Assembly: GCA_027009095.1 (NCBI GenBank)
Contig: JALVDG010000439.1
Location: 1 to 6,633, forward strand
DNA from: Thiotrichaceae bacterium
GTDB lineage: Bacteria; Pseudomonadota; Gammaproteobacteria; Thiotrichales; Thiotrichaceae
Length of the DNA: 6,633 nucleotides
Reading direction: 5' to 3'
Shown: positions 5,993 to 6,633 of the stretch, one piece after another
Layout: the number at the start of each line of letters is the position of its first letter
How positions within the stretch are numbered: position 1 is the stretch's first letter
Translations under genes and position numbers: made by a program
Notes under the pieces: model-generated
Told to the model about the DNA's origin: nothing
What the model saw: the letters and a program-made list of their open reading frames with translations, nothing else
The model's database searches: none

Positions 5993-6584
5993 TATTTTTT
6001 TCTAATCGAGCAATTAAAGCATCTAAACCTGTACGAGAAATTTCTCGTGTAAAGTTTGTACGAAAATTTGTGATGAGATTAAGACCTAGTATTTCAATAT
6101 TATAAGCCTTCCAACTTCCCGATTTATTTCTGACATCATAATTCGCTTCGACGGCGGCTCTACCTTTTGGTGTAATCAAAGTACGCACTACTTCATAACC
6201 AGGGCGACCTCCAGACATCGAACTTTTTATCGTCATTGCCGCACCCGCATAAGCAATCATATTTTTTGCGTAGCTATTAATTAACATCGTACGATAAGCT
6301 TTAACAAAGCGTACTCGTTGATCTTGAGAAGCTTTTTTCCATTGCTTACCAAGCGTCAACTTAGCCATCGCTTCAAAATCAATAAATGGCGTAACTTGTT
6401 TTTCAACAATGCTTTGCAGTATTTTAGGATTGCTTTTAAGCTCTGCTTTACGCTTTTCCAACTCAGCAAAAATTGCATTATTTGCTTTTAATACCGCTGT
6501 TTCGGCCGCTACATTCTTAGCACTTGCTATGGATGTAAAACTGAATATTAAAAATAAAATAATTATCTTACTTAAATGTTTCAT
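5982..6584 (-). CDS. mlaC: MlaC-type periplasmic phospholipid-binding protein (Ttg2D family)
   Basis: MlaC carries phospholipids across the periplasm between the outer-membrane MlaA complex and the inner-membrane MlaFEDB transporter. The 200-residue product starts with a signal peptide: Lys2 and Lys6, a hydrophobic core at 7-19, and a likely cleavage site after ASA at 20-22. The mature part has the family blocks VTPFIDFEAMAKLTLGKQWKKA (64-85) and QRVRFVKAYRTMLINSYAKNM (90-109), and the C-terminal YNIEILGLNLITNFRTNF (161-178). The length fits the family (about 200-215). GGGAG lies 11 bases before the ATG, slightly far. The start overlaps the stop of an open frame entering from the window edge as ATGA, as expected if mlaD lies upstream. 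It overlaps the mlaB-like gene at its 3' end. Confidence 0.93.
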   Translation of the reverse strand: MKHLSKIIILFLIFSFTSIASAKNVAAETAVLKANNAIFAELEKRKAELKSNPKILQSIVEKQVTPFIDFEAMAKLTLGKQWKKASQDQRVRFVKAYRTMLINSYAKNMIAYAGAAMTIKSSMSGGRPGYEVVRTLITPKGRAAVEANYDVRNKSGSWKAYNIEILGLNLITNFRTNFTREISRTGLDALIARLEKNNAS

Positions 6585-6633
6585 TCTTTAGAGCTCTCCC
6601 ACTTAATAACAGTGTTTTTTATAAAAAACGTAT
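6581..6633 (-). CDS. Possible 3' end of mlaD, cut by the window edge
   Basis: On the minus strand one frame is open from the window edge to TGA at 6581-6583 and ends KWESSKE. Its stop overlaps the mlaC start as ATGA, a common coupling arrangement, and in known mla operons mlaD directly precedes mlaC. Only 16 full codons are visible and no MCE domain can be seen. A second frame ending in TAA at 6603-6605 (FYKKHCY) would also fit, so both the frame and the identity are tentative. Confidence 0.35.
   Translation of the reverse strand, partial: TFFIKNTVIKWESSKE
6614..6629. repeat. Perfect 16-bp palindrome upstream of mlaC
   Basis: GTTTTTTATAAAAAAC (6614-6629) is identical to its reverse complement. 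It lies 30 bases before the mlaC start. It consists almost entirely of A/T runs and has no loop, so it is more likely an operator-like or chance A-tract palindrome than an RNA hairpin. If mlaD continues into this stretch, the palindrome is coding. Confidence 0.4.

Overview
The window looks like ordinary chromosomal housekeeping DNA from an AT-rich (around 40% G+C by eye) gammaproteobacterium. The evidence is the gene order ispE - tRNA-Gln - prs - rplY - pth - ychF - tRNA-Met, which from memory is the Pseudomonas-type arrangement, together with an Mla phospholipid-transport module, CCA-encoding tRNA genes and an E. coli-like elongator tRNA-Met. I cannot place it at genus level.

Layout. Position 2 to 493 (+) is the 3' end of pnp (KH and S1 domains), closed by a rho-independent terminator at 515-538. 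The next 316 bases (539-854) hold no convincing gene. They contain a cluster of perfect inverted repeats and a short start-less reading frame, and may be debris of a small mobile element. Everything from 855 to the end is on the minus strand. Read in its own direction it runs: end of a probable mlaD (window edge), mlaC, an mlaB-like STAS gene (overlapping mlaC by 11 bases), a 130-base gap, ispE, tRNA-Gln (8 bases after the ispE stop), a strong terminator, prs, rplY, a very strong hairpin terminator, pth, ychF (11-base gap) and tRNA-Met with its own near-consensus promoter.

How the genes fit together. MlaC and MlaB belong to the system that moves phospholipids between the outer and inner membranes. 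IspE makes an isoprenoid precursor. Prs makes PRPP for nucleotides, histidine and tryptophan. The rplY, pth, ychF, pnp and tRNA genes all serve translation or RNA turnover. The pairs mlaC/mlaB and pth/ychF look translationally coupled. Terminators at 4589-4614 and 2798-2834 divide the minus-strand series into at least three transcription units.

I found no CRISPR array, defence system, biosynthetic cluster or intact mobile element. The items most worth a second look are the repeat-rich gap at 539-854, the inverted repeat linking the tRNA-Met promoter spacer to the tRNA 5' end, and the tRNA-Gln tucked between ispE and a terminator.
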